Positions 13,124 through 14,141 of a DNA stretch of 14,141 bases are shown in pieces. The DNA is taken from NCBI GenBank assembly GCA_964555065.1, contig CAZKRB010000073.1, positions 1 to 14,141 on the forward strand, read 5' to 3'. How positions within the stretch are numbered: position 1 is the first letter of the stretch; each line of letters opens with the position of its first letter. The translations under genes were made by a program, and so were the position numbers. Origin of the DNA: Syntrophus sp964555065. Its GTDB lineage: Bacteria > Desulfobacterota > Syntrophia > Syntrophales > Syntrophaceae. Under the pieces are notes generated by a model, which saw only the letters and a program-made list of their open reading frames with translations, was not told the DNA's origin and did no database searches.

Positions 13124-14141
13124 TGGTGAATTCTTCAAATCAACAGGCATCCCGCTCTTCACGACACCAGGAAATTTCAGGCGTCATCTGCCTGACTGCC
13201 GCCCTGTTCCTACTTTTGTGCCTTTTTTCCTATTCCCCTCGGGACCCCTCTCTCGGCCATTTCGTCGCGGCGGAAGAACCGGTCCACAATCTCATCGGCC
13301 GGTTCGGCTCCCATCTTTCCTACGTGCTCCTCTGGCTGTTCGGACCCGCCGTTTTCCTGCTTCCTGCCGGACTGCTTCTGGGCTCCGCCCTTTATTTCAT
13401 CCGCCGGGATTTTCAGGTAGATCAAAGGATCTTCTTCAGCTTCTCCGCCCTGATGCCGGCGGCCTGCGGACTCCTGGCCCTTCTGGCTCCTGGATTCAGC
13501 CTGCAAAACGTTCCCGATCAGCCCGGCGGCCTGCTGGGGGAGGGGCTGGCGAGGCTGCTGACGGCTTCGCTCGGTACCGCAGGCGCCTTTCTTCTGCTCC
13601 TTTTTACCCTGACTGTCTCCCTGATGGTCCTCTTCCGCTTCTCGCTTCTCTCTCTCGGAGGCCGGATCAAGACAGGGGTGGCCTCCGGGGGGCAGACCCT
13701 GATGCAGCTGTCCCGGAAAGGGAAGCCCCTCCTGGCCAAGAAGGAAAAATCGCCCCGCATCAGCACGCAGAAACCGGCGCCTAAACCGCCGACGGAAAAA
13801 TCCCCGCGCCCCGAACCGGCGCCCCTGCGGCCCCTTCCCCACCGGGGCGGGTATACGCTGCCGCCCCTTTCGCTTCTGGACTACAAGGAGCGAAAAGACA
13901 CGAGGATCAAGAAAGAGGCCCTGCTGGCCAATTCCCGGATCGTGGAGAAAACCCTGGCCGATTTCGGTGTGGAGGGGAAGGTGGCGGAAGTCCAGCCCGG
14001 CCCCGTTGTCACCCTCTACGAGCTGGAGCCGGCGCCGGGGGTCAAGATCAACCGGATCACCACCCTTTCCGACGATCTCGCCCTCGCCCTGAAAGCGCCC
14101 AGCATCCGGATCATGGCCCCGATCCCCGGCAAGGCCGCCGT
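13123..14141 (+). CDS. ftsK: DNA translocase FtsK/SpoIIIE, N-terminal part (cut by window edge)
   Basis: About 339 codons are visible. Hydrophobic segments at about 20-37, 64-92, 103-122 and 150-179 form the four-span membrane domain. A basic, proline-rich linker follows (about 198-240), then the start of the motor alpha domain with the family signature VQPGPVVTLYELEPAPGVKI (290-309), LSDDLALALKA and IRIMAPIPGK. The ATPase (beta) and DNA-reading gamma domains lie beyond the right edge. FtsK pumps chromosomal DNA at the division septum. The linker is short, as in SpoIIIE-type and many non-enteric FtsK proteins. The start ATG at 13123 shares its A with the plsC stop codon; a GTG follows immediately and could also serve. 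Confidence 0.93.
   Translation, partial: MVNSSNQQASRSSRHQEISGVICLTAALFLLLCLFSYSPRDPSLGHFVAAEEPVHNLIGRFGSHLSYVLLWLFGPAVFLLPAGLLLGSALYFIRRDFQVDQRIFFSFSALMPAACGLLALLAPGFSLQNVPDQPGGLLGEGLARLLTASLGTAGAFLLLLFTLTVSLMVLFRFSLLSLGGRIKTGVASGGQTLMQLSRKGKPLLAKKEKSPRISTQKPAPKPPTEKSPRPEPAPLRPLPHRGGYTLPPLSLLDYKERKDTRIKKEALLANSRIVEKTLADFGVEGKVAEVQPGPVVTLYELEPAPGVKINRITTLSDDLALALKAPSIRIMAPIPGKAA

Noticed and set aside
12248..13162. Minus-strand open frame of 304 codons opposite plsC
   Set aside because: It is a shadow of plsC, which shows full catalytic motifs on the other strand; the antisense product is rich in Gly, Arg, Asp and His with no domain.
13210..13842. Minus-strand open frame of 210 codons opposite ftsK
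   Set aside because: The plus strand encodes the FtsK membrane domain and linker; the antisense frame is low-complexity Gln/Gly/Arg.

Overview
The window reads as chromosomal core sequence from a GC-rich Gram-negative bacterium. My best guess is a Desulfobacterota (deltaproteobacterial) lineage close to Syntrophus or Smithella. This rests on the ADP-heptose/LPS kinase, a DUF4416 gene joined to the yicC-gmk-rpoZ cluster, a solitary pilC, and a cysteine synthase fused to cysteinyl-tRNA synthetase. The taxonomic call is inference. I see no insertion sequence, CRISPR array, phage gene or plasmid function.

Layout, left to right. Positions 1-527 (minus strand) hold four tRNA genes in transcription order Thr(TGT), Tyr(GTA), Gly(TCC), Thr(GGT); the last is cut by the window edge. 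A good sigma70-type promoter lies at 599-627. This is the classic order found upstream of an EF-Tu gene, so tuf is expected just off the left edge. Positions 660-5213 (minus) hold a DUF1178 zinc-ribbon gene with its own terminator, then a 769-residue protein joining a CysM-like cysteine synthase to a full-length cysteinyl-tRNA synthetase (CysRS), then the Memo (amrB) and AMMECR1 (amrA) genes of the AmmeMemoRadiSam system. Positions 5214-5887 carry no convincing gene but contain several inverted repeats. A lone tRNA-Pro(CGG) on the plus strand at 5888-5964 ends 5 bp from the stop codon of the convergent pilC.

Positions 5970-12179 (minus) form one tightly packed run behind a strong promoter at 12239-12267: rfaE1 (heptose-7-phosphate kinase), DUF4416, yicC, gmk, rpoZ, pyrF, rlmB, pilC. 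Many junctions overlap or nearly touch. The run therefore links envelope sugar synthesis, nucleotide synthesis, RNA turnover and modification, RNA polymerase assembly and type IV pilus assembly. Divergently on the plus strand, plsC (phospholipid acyltransferase) is translationally coupled (TGATG) to ftsK, which runs off the right edge after about 339 codons.

The most unusual item is the CysM-CysRS fusion. Its CysRS half has normal length and overall fold motifs but departs from several residues that are near-invariant in CysRS: HIGS for HIGH/HIGN, IIDLADR for ITDIDDK, PHCENV for PHHENE (losing the glutamate zinc ligand) and KMSRS for KMSKS. It may be a repurposed paralog or a variant synthetase coupled directly to cysteine production.
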